Below, piece after piece: positions 1 through 7,897 of a stretch of 49,035 nucleotides of DNA. Made by a program: the position numbers and the translations under genes. The notes beneath the pieces were generated by a model. It worked only from the letters and a program-made list of their open reading frames with translations. It ran no database searches and was not told where the DNA came from. The stretch covers positions 1 to 49,035 of the forward strand of contig DCUI01000175.1 in the NCBI GenBank assembly GCA_002327785.1, read 5' to 3'. Source of the stretch: Phycisphaerales bacterium UBA2218 (GTDB lineage Bacteria; Planctomycetota; Phycisphaerae; Sedimentisphaerales; Anaerobacaceae). How positions within the stretch are numbered: position 1 is the first letter of the stretch; each line of letters begins with the position of its first letter.

Positions 1-1
1 A

Positions 2-133
2 TGTAATTTATTGACGGTCACTTACTTCATTCGGGTGATCGACGAGAGCGGTGAGGACTATCTCTATCATCGCAGCCAATTCATCCTGGTCGAGTTCCAG
101 GCGGAGGTCGAGCGGGCGTTGACTGCGGTCTGA
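2..133 (+). CDS. C-terminal part of small conserved hypothetical protein (5' end outside window)
   Basis: The open frame entering from the left edge reads through to TGA at 131-133 and gives 43 residues. The stretch RVIDESGEDYLYHRSQF followed by an acidic VE..VERAL tail matches, from memory, the C-terminus of a roughly 70-residue conserved bacterial protein of unknown function that is frequent in planctomycetes and other phyla. The N-terminal half of that family lies outside the window. A TTG at 11-13 is in frame, but I do not think it is the real start. No function can be given. Confidence 0.55.
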   Translation, partial: CNLLTVTYFIRVIDESGEDYLYHRSQFILVEFQAEVERALTAV

Positions 134-141
134 TGGCCTGT

Positions 142-273
142 TCATGCCAGGATGGGGCTCAGTCGCGTCGGATCGGCTTCAGCCCGTGCCGTTTCTGAAG
201 AGAAGACGCGTTGTTCCGCTTTGCGGGCTGCCAGCAGGTATTTGGCGTCGATCACCCGCCTCTGCAGAAGCAT
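142..273 (-). pseudogene. Possible 3' remnant of a gene next to the transposase
   Basis: On the minus strand an open frame of 43 residues begins at ATG 273 and contains RRVIDAKYLLAARKAEQRVF, then ends at 142. Its alanine, arginine and glutamate content looks coding and helical, unlike the flanking non-coding bases. An in-frame TGA lies a few codons upstream of the ATG, and the transposase stop is only about 50 bp away. It may be the tail of a gene cut by the insertion element, or simply a small protein. I do not recognise the family. Confidence 0.25.
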
Positions 274-321
274 CGTCTCATGCTTGTTTCAATGCCAGAT
301 CCCGGGTTCCGTTCGAATGGG

Positions 322-1773
322 TCACCTGCCTTGGTACCGAGGATCCTTGCAGTTATTGCTCTCTCGGAATTGAGGCACAACTCGTTCTTTTCCCCATATT
401 TTGTCACCGGCACGCTTGGGGTGTCTTCTGAAGTACCGGTTTCTCTCGGCGAAGTGCAAATCTACGGCTTCCATGCACTTATCAACTGAGGCGTAGTCAC
501 TGTTATGGATTATGGCTCTCGCCATGCCGCTGAACACAGATTCGATGACATTCAAGAACTGGGCCGAGGCTGGCAGAGGCACGAGTTTCACGTGCGGTCC
601 GGACCTCTTGGTCATATTGATCTTCTCCACGTGGTCGTACAGTACCTTTGATACGTGCCAGGACCCTGCATCCCAAGACAAATAGATCGTCTCCTCATTC
701 CGATACTTCCGTAACAGCACATGAACCAGTCTGATCATCTCCTGTGTGTTCTTGGCCCCGGAATAGAAATGCGTGACTTGGTTTGTTGCCAACTCTAACG
801 CTGCTGTAATGATGAGACTCCCCTTACTCTTCTGGTATTGAGGGACTGTTGTTGTATGTCCTCGCTTAACCAGCGTCCTGCCTCCCTGCATCTTGACTGC
901 AAATGGGCCAAATTCGTCGATTGAGAAGAACTTCTCTTTGGGGCCCAGATTGGCGAGAATCTCGGTTATCTGTTGCAGCTTGCTTCGGTAGTCTGGGTCA
1001 GTGCTGGTGAGTACTCTCTTTGCTTTACGGTAGTGGTATCCGGCATCTTTTATGATCTTCGCGATGCATGAGCGACCAATAAGAAGACCCTGCTTCCTCA
1101 GAACATCCTGGATGTCTTTCTGACGCCAATTTGTGCGGTTAATTCCATACGATGTAGGGGGACAATGTATTATGGAGAATACAACATCGACGAGGGCTTT
1201 GTTCTGAGACTTTCTATTGGCGCTTCGCCGGGGCACGAGGAGTACATCACATCCGCGCCTGCGATATATGCTTGTCCAGTTGTATAGGGTGCTCCGTGGT
1301 TTGGAAAGAAATAGGGCAATGGTCCGCACCGGAATCCCCTTCAGATAAGAAAGCAGAAACACCGCCCGATTTCGATAACATAACGGTCGCTTCGTCGCGC
1401 AATCGAGAAGGAGACACACTTCCTGTTCCTCGAGCGTCCCTGACAATTCGCGACTGATGTCTTTCTTCTGCATCCTACCGTGGAGAACAGCGAGCATCCA
1501 AATACGATGTGTCTCATCACGCTGCGCCTTCATCTTTGCGTCTTTGTGGCGCGACGGCTTAGCATGTCCTGTTGCATGAGCTGGCAGCCTCCACTCAAAT
1601 ACATGCGTTCCAGGGTTGAACAACTCTTTTCGCCATCGGTAGAACACCCCTGGGTTCAGGTTATACTGACTGCAGATTGCTAATGCAGGCGTCTTGTCAA
1701 GGAAGTGGAGTCTAAGCATTGTGAGCTTTTCACTTGCGGAGAACTGCCGTCGTGCCACCATTCGAAGGCCCAT
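322..1773 (-). mobile_element. IS630-family transposase with additional N-terminal helix-turn-helix
   Basis: This 483-residue protein has an IS3/IS911 OrfA-like helix-turn-helix at residues 8-52 (FSASEKLTML to YRWRKELF). A second helix-turn-helix region follows at about 110-250, then an IS630-type DDE catalytic core: D286 in FFSIDEFGPF, D368 in IYLSWDAGSW and E411 in NVIESVF. IS630 transposases are usually about 340 residues, so the N-terminal block is an extra domain. ATG 1773 is used; ATG 1761 is an alternative. It is probably intact, since there is no internal stop. I looked for terminal inverted repeats and TA target duplications within about 200 bp on each side and could not identify them, so the element borders are not assigned. 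Codon use is less GC-rich than in the neighbours, which fits acquisition. Confidence 0.85.
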
Positions 1774-1783
1774 TCAATGATAT

Positions 1784-1823
1784 GTCGTCACGGATTTCGA
1801 GTGTGGGAGGCATCCGTGACGAC
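1784..1823. repeat. Perfect 12-bp inverted repeat directly upstream of the transposase start
   Basis: GTCGTCACGGAT at 1784-1795 pairs perfectly with ATCCGTGACGAC at 1812-1823 around a 16-nt loop. It begins 11 bp upstream of the transposase ATG (minus strand), so in the transcript it would fold just before or over the ribosome binding region. It could be a transposase-binding operator, a translational brake or part of the element end. No T-tract follows, so it is not a typical terminator. Confidence 0.6.
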
Positions 1824-2048
1824 TCCTTGATCTCTGGTTGTTGTATGAACGTGCGAATGTCCGACCTTTTGTTCGAGTCCTCCACGCAACGTGATCATAG
1901 TCGGACACGATGGATAAGTCAACCAAGCGTGGCCACCTACTTTTGGTGGATTCAGTGCTGGTTTGGGTCTATGATTCCGTGTGCAAGGCGATGGGGGTGG
2001 CGTCGCGGGCTGTGGGTTCTTCAACGTGGTTGGGAAGGAGTTACGCCG

Positions 2049-3524
2049 ATGAAGAGGTGGATTTGCGTGGTGGCGGTGGTTTGTTTGGTTTCGCTGTTTG
2101 TGCGGCCTGCGGTTTGTGGGGCGGCGGAGAAGTATGAGCCAAAGTGGGAGTCGCTGGACTCGCGGCCCACGCCTTCCTGGTGGGTCGATGCGAAGTTTGG
2201 CATCTTCATTCATTGGGGCGTGTACGCCGTGCCCGCCTGGTCCGTGCGGGGGCAGTACTCCGAATGGTACTGGAACAACATCACCAACGACAGGGCCAAG
2301 AACGGACCCTGGTGGCAGTACCACAAGAAGACCTATGGCGAGGACTTCCCCTATGGCGAGTTTGCACCGAGCTTCAAGGCCGAGCTCTATGACCCGAACC
2401 AATGGGCGGAGGTGTTTCTTCGGTCCGGGGCCAAGTATGTTGTCGCGACCTCCAAGCACCATGACGGCTACTGCATGTGGCCCAGCCAGGAAGCGAATCG
2501 CAGTTGGGGTCGGCCCTGGAACTCGGTGGACATCGGGCCCGGCCGGGACCTGCTGGGCGAGCTGACCACCGCGGTCCGCGCCAAGGGCCTTCGCATGGGC
2601 ATCTACTATTCGCTCTACGAGTGGTACAACCCGCTCTGGCTGGCGGATCGGGCCCTGTTCGTCGAGAAGCACACGTTCCCCCAGTTCAAGGACGTGGTGA
2701 CGCGGTACAAGCCGGAGGTGATCTTCTCCGACGGCGAGTGGGACATGCCCAGCAAGGATTGGCGAAGCGAGGAGCTGCTCGCGTGGCTGGTCAACGAATC
2801 GCCGGTCAAGGACAGCGTGGTCATCAATGACCGATGGGGCCAGGACTGCCGGCACAAGCACGGCGGATACTTCACGACGGAGTACGGGGCGGGCCTGGCC
2901 AGTGGGGCGCATCCCTGGGAGGAGAATCGCGGCATGGGGTTCTCGTACGGGTACAGCCGGACCGAGCCGCTCGCGGACTACAGGTCCGCACGGGAGCTGA
3001 TCCTGATGCTGATCGACATCGTCAGTCGAGGCGGCAACCTGTTGCTCGACATCGGTCCGGCGGCCGACGGCACGATCCCGGTCATCATGGAAGAGCGACT
3101 GGTCCAGATCGGCGACTGGCTCAAGGTCAACGGCGAGGCCATCTACGGCACTCGCAACTGGAAGCGGACGACGCAGTGGACCGAGGGCAAGCGGCCGGAA
3201 GTCGGCTATGGCAAGGAGTTCATGGCCAAGTATGATATTGCCGAGCTGACGGGCAAGCCCACCGCCGACAAGGCCGTTATCGAGGCGTTTTTCACAACAA
3301 AGGACGACACGCTGTACGTTATCACGCCCCGCTGGCCGGGCGAGAAGCTCGTCGTGAAAGATATTGCGGTCTCGTCGAACACCACTGTAACGATGCTCGG
3401 CGCGGCGCAATCCATCCGCTGGGACCGGTTGGGGTCTGACCTCACGATCCAGGTGCCGGCGTTGTCGGTGGATGATGTGCCTTGCCAGTATGCGTATGTC
3501 TTTAAGATTACAGGAGTTAAATAG
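2049..3524 (+). CDS. Exported alpha-L-fucosidase (GH29)
   Basis: The 491-residue protein carries a Sec signal peptide (residues 1-25, MKRWICVVAVVCLVSLFV then A-x-A-like cleavage), so it should act in the periplasm or outside. GH29 hallmarks are present: WWVDAKFGIFIHWGVYAVPAW (about 44-64) is the N-terminal barrel strand, SKHHDGY (135-141) is the substrate pocket, and D228 in IFSDGEWD is in the position of the catalytic nucleophile. SRGGNLLLDIGPAADG closes the barrel, and a beta-sandwich follows. The start at 2049 is chosen because GGAAGGAG lies 9 nt upstream and the signal peptide begins there; the frame is open further upstream without a plausible start. It removes terminal L-fucose from glycans. 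It precedes the oxidoreductase cluster but is separated from it by a repeat-filled spacer and a promoter. Confidence 0.88.
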   Translation: MKRWICVVAVVCLVSLFVRPAVCGAAEKYEPKWESLDSRPTPSWWVDAKFGIFIHWGVYAVPAWSVRGQYSEWYWNNITNDRAKNGPWWQYHKKTYGEDFPYGEFAPSFKAELYDPNQWAEVFLRSGAKYVVATSKHHDGYCMWPSQEANRSWGRPWNSVDIGPGRDLLGELTTAVRAKGLRMGIYYSLYEWYNPLWLADRALFVEKHTFPQFKDVVTRYKPEVIFSDGEWDMPSKDWRSEELLAWLVNESPVKDSVVINDRWGQDCRHKHGGYFTTEYGAGLASGAHPWEENRGMGFSYGYSRTEPLADYRSARELILMLIDIVSRGGNLLLDIGPAADGTIPVIMEERLVQIGDWLKVNGEAIYGTRNWKRTTQWTEGKRPEVGYGKEFMAKYDIAELTGKPTADKAVIEAFFTTKDDTLYVITPRWPGEKLVVKDIAVSSNTTVTMLGAAQSIRWDRLGSDLTIQVPALSVDDVPCQYAYVFKITGVK

Positions 3525-3564
3525 TCCCATCGCGTTTGTAGGGACGCCGGGAGGCGTTTAGTAA

Positions 3565-3690
3565 CACGGCCGCGAGCGGTCGTGAGTACCACGGGCATCT
3601 TGCCCGTGGCAATGCAGGGGCAGGATGCCCCTGATACTTATACTTATGGGCGGGACGCCCATGCTACTCACGGGCAGGAAGCCCGTGCTA
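3565..3690. repeat. Block of short hairpins, repeat family A
   Basis: Five consecutive small palindromes: 3565-3584 (CACGGCCGC/GCGGTCGTG), 3589-3609 (CCACGGGCA/TGCCCGTGG), 3615-3633 (CAGGGGCA/TGCCCCTG), 3646-3662 (ATGGGCG/CGCCCAT) and 3669-3687 (CACGGGC/GCCCGTG). The same GGGCATC-TGCCC core recurs at 21878, 36229 and 38041. The block lies just downstream of the fucosidase stop and may also end transcription. It fills most of the first half of the 476-bp gap between the fucosidase and the isomerase. Confidence 0.8.
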
Positions 3691-3722
3691 CTGGCCACGT
3701 TGCGAATTGGTTGGAAATAGAA

Positions 3723-3750
3723 TTGCTTGCGTTCCCTGGGCCTGTATAAT
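3723..3750 (+). promoter_or_regulatory. Predicted sigma70-type promoter upstream of the oxidoreductase cluster
   Basis: TTGCTT at 3723-3728 and a perfect TATAAT at 3745-3750 are separated by 16 nt. Transcription would start near 3757, leaving a leader of about 240 nt before the isomerase at 4001. The leader holds two hairpins: CGCCG/CGGCG at 3873-3885 and AAGCGT/ACGCTT at 3910-3938. No known riboswitch was recognised. This is the best promoter candidate for the long same-strand run that follows. Confidence 0.55.
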
Positions 3751-4000
3751 TGGACATCCTTGATGGTTCCGGTGCGGCTGGCCGCGTCGGGGGAGCCCCG
3801 GCACGCCCGGAGGGTGGGTGGCCGTTTGTCTGGATACGGATTTGGAGAAGACGATCATACAGCCAAGCTGCACGCCGCAACGGCGAACTCGCAATAAAGA
3901 GGGGATCGTAAGCGTTCTTTCCGTGAGAAGAGACGCTTTGCAGGAATGGTGTGCACAGCACATCCTACGTGTCTTCGAGTCTTGATAAGGAGGTTACGAG

Positions 4001-5002
4001 ATGGCTAGACCTGTAACGCTTTTCACCGGTCAATGGGCGGACCTGCCGCTGGAGACGTTGGCGCAGAAAGCGAAGAGCTGGGGCTATGACGGGCTGGAGC
4101 TCGCCTGCTGGGGCGACCACTTCGAGATCGACAAGGCCCTCAAGGACGACAACTACTGTAAGGCCAAGCGGGCGATGCTCGACAAGTACGGTCTGAAGGT
4201 GTTTGCCATCTCGAATCACCTCGTCGGCCAGTGCATCTGCGACAACATCGACGGCCGTCACAAGGCCATCATTTCGCCCGAGATCTGGGGCGACGGCAAG
4301 CCCGAGGGCGTCCGGCAGCGGGCGGCCCAGAACATGATCGACGCGGCCAAGGCGGCCAAGAAGCTCGGCATCGGCGTCGTCAACGGTTTCACCGGCAGCT
4401 CGATCTGGCACATGCTGTACTCCTTCCCGCCTGCTTCGAAGGAAATGATCGACGCCGGCTATGCGGACTTCGCCAAGCGGTTCACCCCGATTCTCGACGC
4501 CTTCAAGAAGGAAGGGATCAAGTTCGGCCTGGAAGTGCACCCGACGGAGATTGCGTTCGATATCGCCTCGGCCCAGCGGGCGGTTGACGCCGTCAAAGGG
4601 CACGAGTGCTTCGGCTTCAACTACGACCCGAGCCACTTCGGGTACCAGCACGTGGACTATGTGAAGTTCATCCGCACCTTCCCCAAGCGGATCTTCCACT
4701 GCCATATGAAGGACGTGTGGTGGGGCCACGGGGACGGCACCGTCGGCGTGTTCGGCGGCCATACCGAGTTCACCGATCCCCGTCGGTACTGGGATTTCCG
4801 CTCCATCAGCCACGGCGACATCAACTTCGAGGAGATTATCGTGGCCCTCAACGACATCGGTTACCAGGGTCCGCTCTCGATCGAGTGGGAAGACGGCCGA
4901 ATGGATCGCGAGCACGGGGCGGCCGAGGCCGTCCAGGCGATCAAGAAGGCCGACTTCAAGCCCTCTCAGATCGCCTTCGACTCGGCGTTCGAGAAGAAAT
5001 GA
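4001..5002 (+). CDS. Sugar phosphate isomerase/epimerase-like TIM barrel protein
   Basis: A 333-residue xylose-isomerase-like (AP endonuclease 2) TIM barrel. The usual metal ligands are visible: E178 in FGLEVHPTE, D209 and H212 in NYDPSHFGYQ, H235 in HCHMKD and E295 in LSIEWED. No signal peptide is present, so it should be cytoplasmic. A near-perfect Shine-Dalgarno AAGGAGGT sits 8 nt before ATG. Family members isomerise or epimerise sugars, and some, with a small partner, split 3-keto C-glycosides. It opens a run of exported Gfo/Idh/MocA oxidoreductases, and this pairing is common in sugar and inositol catabolism. Inference: it processes a keto-sugar product that is imported after periplasmic oxidation. 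The exact substrate cannot be read from sequence. Confidence 0.85.
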   Translation: MARPVTLFTGQWADLPLETLAQKAKSWGYDGLELACWGDHFEIDKALKDDNYCKAKRAMLDKYGLKVFAISNHLVGQCICDNIDGRHKAIISPEIWGDGKPEGVRQRAAQNMIDAAKAAKKLGIGVVNGFTGSSIWHMLYSFPPASKEMIDAGYADFAKRFTPILDAFKKEGIKFGLEVHPTEIAFDIASAQRAVDAVKGHECFGFNYDPSHFGYQHVDYVKFIRTFPKRIFHCHMKDVWWGHGDGTVGVFGGHTEFTDPRRYWDFRSISHGDINFEEIIVALNDIGYQGPLSIEWEDGRMDREHGAAEAVQAIKKADFKPSQIAFDSAFEKK

Positions 5003-5200
5003 CAATAACCAGGGTGAGGCCCGGGCGCGCGAAAACGTCCGGGCCTCTCCGGTTCTTTGGGCACATGAAAGCCGCAGGAATGAGCATCAAGCAGAACCTG
5101 GATCGGCGTCAATCCCGCGGGAGGGTGGCCGACGCCGCAACGGAGGCGGGCGGACTTTGTAGCATCCATTTCTCATCTCTCGGGGAAAGAGGGTAGTTCA

Positions 5201-6487
5201 ATGACACACAAGCACATCAATCGTCGTGATTTCCTCAAAACGGCGGCAGGCGCCGCGGCGGCGGTGGGATTGCCCGGCATTGTCCCGTCCTCGGTCTTTG
5301 GGGTAGCCGCGCCCAGCGAGCGGATCACGATCGGATTCATCGCCTGCGGCAAGCAGAGTCAGCACCTGATGCGGTCGTTCCTGGGCTCGCCGGGCACGCA
5401 CGTGGTGGCGGCCTGCGACGTGGACAGGCTCAAGCTCGAGCGCAGCAGCAAGGGGATCGTCGATAAGCACTACGCCGACAGGAAGGATGGGTCCTATAAG
5501 GGCTGTGCGGCCTACCGTGATTTCCGCGATTTGCTGGCCCGGCCGGACATCGACGCGGTCGTGATCTCCACGCCGGACCACTGGCACACGGCTATCTCGA
5601 TTGCCGCCTGTCGGGCGGATAAGGACATCTACTGTGAAAAACCCCTGACACAGACGATTGCCGAGGCCCGCGCGATAGTCAACGCGGTCCGGCAGTACAA
5701 TCGCGTCTTCCAGACGGGCAGCATGCAGCGTTCCTCGCGGGAGTTTCGCTTTGCCTGCGAGCTGGTCCAAAACGGCTACATCGGCGATATCAAGCACGTG
5801 ACTGTCGGGGTGGGCGGACCGCCCGAGGACAAATCCCTGCCGCCGGAGCCGGTGCCGGACTATCTTGATTGGGATATGTGGGTAGGGCCGGCCATGTGGC
5901 GACCGTACAACAACGACTTGGCCCCGCACATCAGTTTCGACGGCTTCCCGAACTGGCGTTATCATAGCTACTACGGCGGGGGCGGCATGACCGACTGGGG
6001 CGCGCATCACTTCGACATTGCCCAGTGGGGCCTCGGCATGGACGGCTCCGGACCGGTCGAGATCATCCCGCCCGACGGCAAGGAGTACAAGGTCCTGACC
6101 TACAAGTACGCTAATGGCATCCCCATGACGCGGGACAACGCCAACGGCGTGCTCTTCGAGGGCGCGACGGGCAAGGTCGAGGTCAATCGCGGCTATCTGA
6201 AGACCTGGCCGGACAATCTCAAGGACCAGGTCATCGGGCCCGATAAGATTCACCTCTATGACAGCAAGAATCACTACACCGACTGGCTCGACGCGATTCG
6301 CAGTCGCACCAAACCCATTTGCGATATCGAAATCGGCGCCAGTTCGGTGACTGTGTGCCACCTCGGCAATATCGCCTACGCACTGCAACGGCCGTTGAAG
6401 TGGGACCCGAAACGCGAGGTCTTCCCCGGCGACGATGAGGCCAATCGCCTCCTGTCCCGGCCGTACCGCAGCCCGTGGTCCATCTGA
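5201..6487 (+). CDS. Tat-exported Gfo/Idh/MocA oxidoreductase, degenerate nucleotide motif
   Basis: 428 residues. The twin-arginine signal NRRDFLKTAAGAAAA (7-21) predicts export in folded form, as in Zymomonas glucose-fructose oxidoreductase. The fold is a Rossmann domain plus a C-terminal alpha/beta domain. EKP is at 146-148 (catalytic lysine), and GAHHFD at 267-272 supplies the conserved His/Asp. The Rossmann loop reads ACGKQS at 48-53 where paralogues have GVGGMG, so two of three glycines are lost. It ends NRLLSRPYRSPWSI, like the next gene, so these two form their own subgroup. A Shine-Dalgarno AAGAGGG precedes ATG. The spacer upstream (5003-5200) holds ACGCCGCAACGG at 5132-5143, also found at 3872-3883. 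Substrate unknown; a sugar or glycoside is likely. Confidence 0.9.
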   Translation: MTHKHINRRDFLKTAAGAAAAVGLPGIVPSSVFGVAAPSERITIGFIACGKQSQHLMRSFLGSPGTHVVAACDVDRLKLERSSKGIVDKHYADRKDGSYKGCAAYRDFRDLLARPDIDAVVISTPDHWHTAISIAACRADKDIYCEKPLTQTIAEARAIVNAVRQYNRVFQTGSMQRSSREFRFACELVQNGYIGDIKHVTVGVGGPPEDKSLPPEPVPDYLDWDMWVGPAMWRPYNNDLAPHISFDGFPNWRYHSYYGGGGMTDWGAHHFDIAQWGLGMDGSGPVEIIPPDGKEYKVLTYKYANGIPMTRDNANGVLFEGATGKVEVNRGYLKTWPDNLKDQVIGPDKIHLYDSKNHYTDWLDAIRSRTKPICDIEIGASSVTVCHLGNIAYALQRPLKWDPKREVFPGDDEANRLLSRPYRSPWSI

Positions 6488-6505
6488 GAATGAGGAGAAC
6501 GGTAT

Positions 6506-7804
6506 ATGAGTAAGATGAATCAGTCGCGCCGGCAGTTTCTGCGGAATGCCGCAGGGGTCCCCATGGGCGTCGTGGGGTTGCCGTACATCATCCGCTCGAC
6601 GGCGCTCGGGGCCGCCGGGGCCGTCGCTGCGAGCGAGCGAATCACTCTTGGCTGCATCGGTGTCGGGAGCCAGGGTTCCGGCAACATGAACGGCTTTCTG
6701 AGCAAGAAGGACGCCCAGGTCATCGCGGTCTGCGATGTGGACAAGGGAAGGTTGAACGGCGCCAAAGCCACTGTGGACAAGAAGTACGGCAACTCAGGTT
6801 GTGCGACCTACTCCGACTTCCGCGAGCTGATCGCCCGGGCGGACATCGACGCGCTGTCGTTGGCTGTGCCGGATCATTGGCATTCGATCCCGGTGGTCCT
6901 GGGAGCGCAGGCGGGCAAGGACATGTACGGCGAGAAGCCCCTGGCCCGCACGATCCACGAAGGCATGGTGATGCGGGACACGATGAACAAGTATGGGCGG
7001 ATCTGGCAGACCGGGAGCTGGCAGCGCTCGCAGGAGAACTTCCACCATGCCTGCGAGCTGGTCCGCAACGGGCGAATTGGCAAGATCACGCGGGTGGAAG
7101 TAGGCCTGCCGACCGGCGGAGGCGGGGATGTCAAGCCGGTTGTACCGGTCCCGGCGGACCTGGACTGGGATTTCTGGCTGGGACCGGCCCCCTGGGTGCC
7201 GTTCCGGGGCGTGTCTCATTGGGACTGGCGATGGATCATGGATTACTCCGGCGGCCAGCTCACCGACTGGGCGGGCCACCATATCGACATCGCTCACTGG
7301 GGCCTGGGCCTCGAAGAGACCGGCCCGGTGGAGATCGAGGGCAAGGGCGTCTACCCCAAGGACGGCATCTACAACGTCCCGACGGAGTACAAGTTCACGT
7401 GCAAGTACGCCAACGGCGTCGAGATGGTCGTGGCCAGCGACCGGCAGGTGCCGAAGGGCATGGGCGCGGTCTGGTACGGCGAGAAGGGCTGGGTCCACGT
7501 GGATCGCGGCCGGCAGGCAACCGAGCCGGCAAGCCTCTGGAACGAGACGATCGGCCCCAACGAGATCCGGCTGTATGAGAGCCGTGACCACCAGCAGAAT
7601 TTCCTGGATTGCGTGAAGTCCCGCAGGAAGACGATCACCCCCATCGAGGTGGCGCATCGCTCGATCAGCGTGGGACTGCTGGGCGAGATCGCCATGCTGC
7701 TGGAGCGCAAGCTGCGGTGGAATCCCGACAAAGAGGAATTCGTCAACGACTCCGAGGCCAATCGGCTGCTGTCGCGGCCGATGCGGGCCCCGTGGCACCT
7801 GTAA
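6506..7804 (+). CDS. Tat-exported Gfo/Idh/MocA oxidoreductase
   Basis: 432 residues, sister of the preceding gene, 18 bp downstream with Shine-Dalgarno GAGGAG. Tat signal SRRQFLRNAAG at 7-17; Rossmann loop GVGSQG at 52-57; EKP at 143-145; TDWAGHHIDIAHWGLGL in the catalytic domain; C-terminus NRLLSRPMRAPWHL. Unlike its neighbour it keeps the nucleotide-binding glycines. The pair could be a functional heteromeric unit or two specificities within one regulon. The reaction is presumably NAD(P)-dependent oxidation or reduction of a sugar carbon in the periplasm with tightly bound cofactor. This is known for exported members of the family, not shown here. Confidence 0.9.
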   Translation: MSKMNQSRRQFLRNAAGVPMGVVGLPYIIRSTALGAAGAVAASERITLGCIGVGSQGSGNMNGFLSKKDAQVIAVCDVDKGRLNGAKATVDKKYGNSGCATYSDFRELIARADIDALSLAVPDHWHSIPVVLGAQAGKDMYGEKPLARTIHEGMVMRDTMNKYGRIWQTGSWQRSQENFHHACELVRNGRIGKITRVEVGLPTGGGGDVKPVVPVPADLDWDFWLGPAPWVPFRGVSHWDWRWIMDYSGGQLTDWAGHHIDIAHWGLGLEETGPVEIEGKGVYPKDGIYNVPTEYKFTCKYANGVEMVVASDRQVPKGMGAVWYGEKGWVHVDRGRQATEPASLWNETIGPNEIRLYESRDHQQNFLDCVKSRRKTITPIEVAHRSISVGLLGEIAMLLERKLRWNPDKEEFVNDSEANRLLSRPMRAPWHL

Positions 7805-7824
7805 TGAAAAGTGTGAAGTGAGAG

Positions 7825-7868
7825 GTTTGAAGTGTGAAGTCGGAGGCTTGAAACATCAAACTTCAAAC
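7825..7868. repeat. Repeat family C, copy 1 (inverted GTTTGAAGT / ACTTCAAAC)
   Basis: GTTTGAAGT at 7825-7833 and ACTTCAAAC at 7860-7868 form a 9-bp stem. The spacer also contains further TGAAGT units. A close copy sits at 17526-17579, and in both places the repeat is followed about 10 bp later by the same AATGAGGAGAA ribosome-binding stretch. It occupies nearly the whole 93-bp spacer before the ThuA gene. Confidence 0.65.
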
Positions 7869-7897
7869 GTGTCTTGAATGAGGAGAAAGGAGCCAAC

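Noticed and set aside
322..1823. Terminal inverted repeats of the insertion element
   Set aside because: No convincing matching ends or TA duplication could be found by eye, so boundaries were left undefined.
1734..2048. Upstream extension of the fucosidase frame
   Set aside because: It has no ribosome site, overlaps the transposase start and hairpin, and the signal peptide with a good Shine-Dalgarno begins at 2049.
1788..3530. Long open frame on the minus strand opposite the fucosidase
   Set aside because: It mirrors the GC-rich coding frame of the fucosidase, shows no domain and has biased R/P/V composition; a shadow of the real gene.
3757..4000. Cobalamin-type riboswitch suggested by CCGCAACGG in the leader
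   Set aside because: The other conserved boxes expected for that class are not in order, and no cobalamin gene is nearby.
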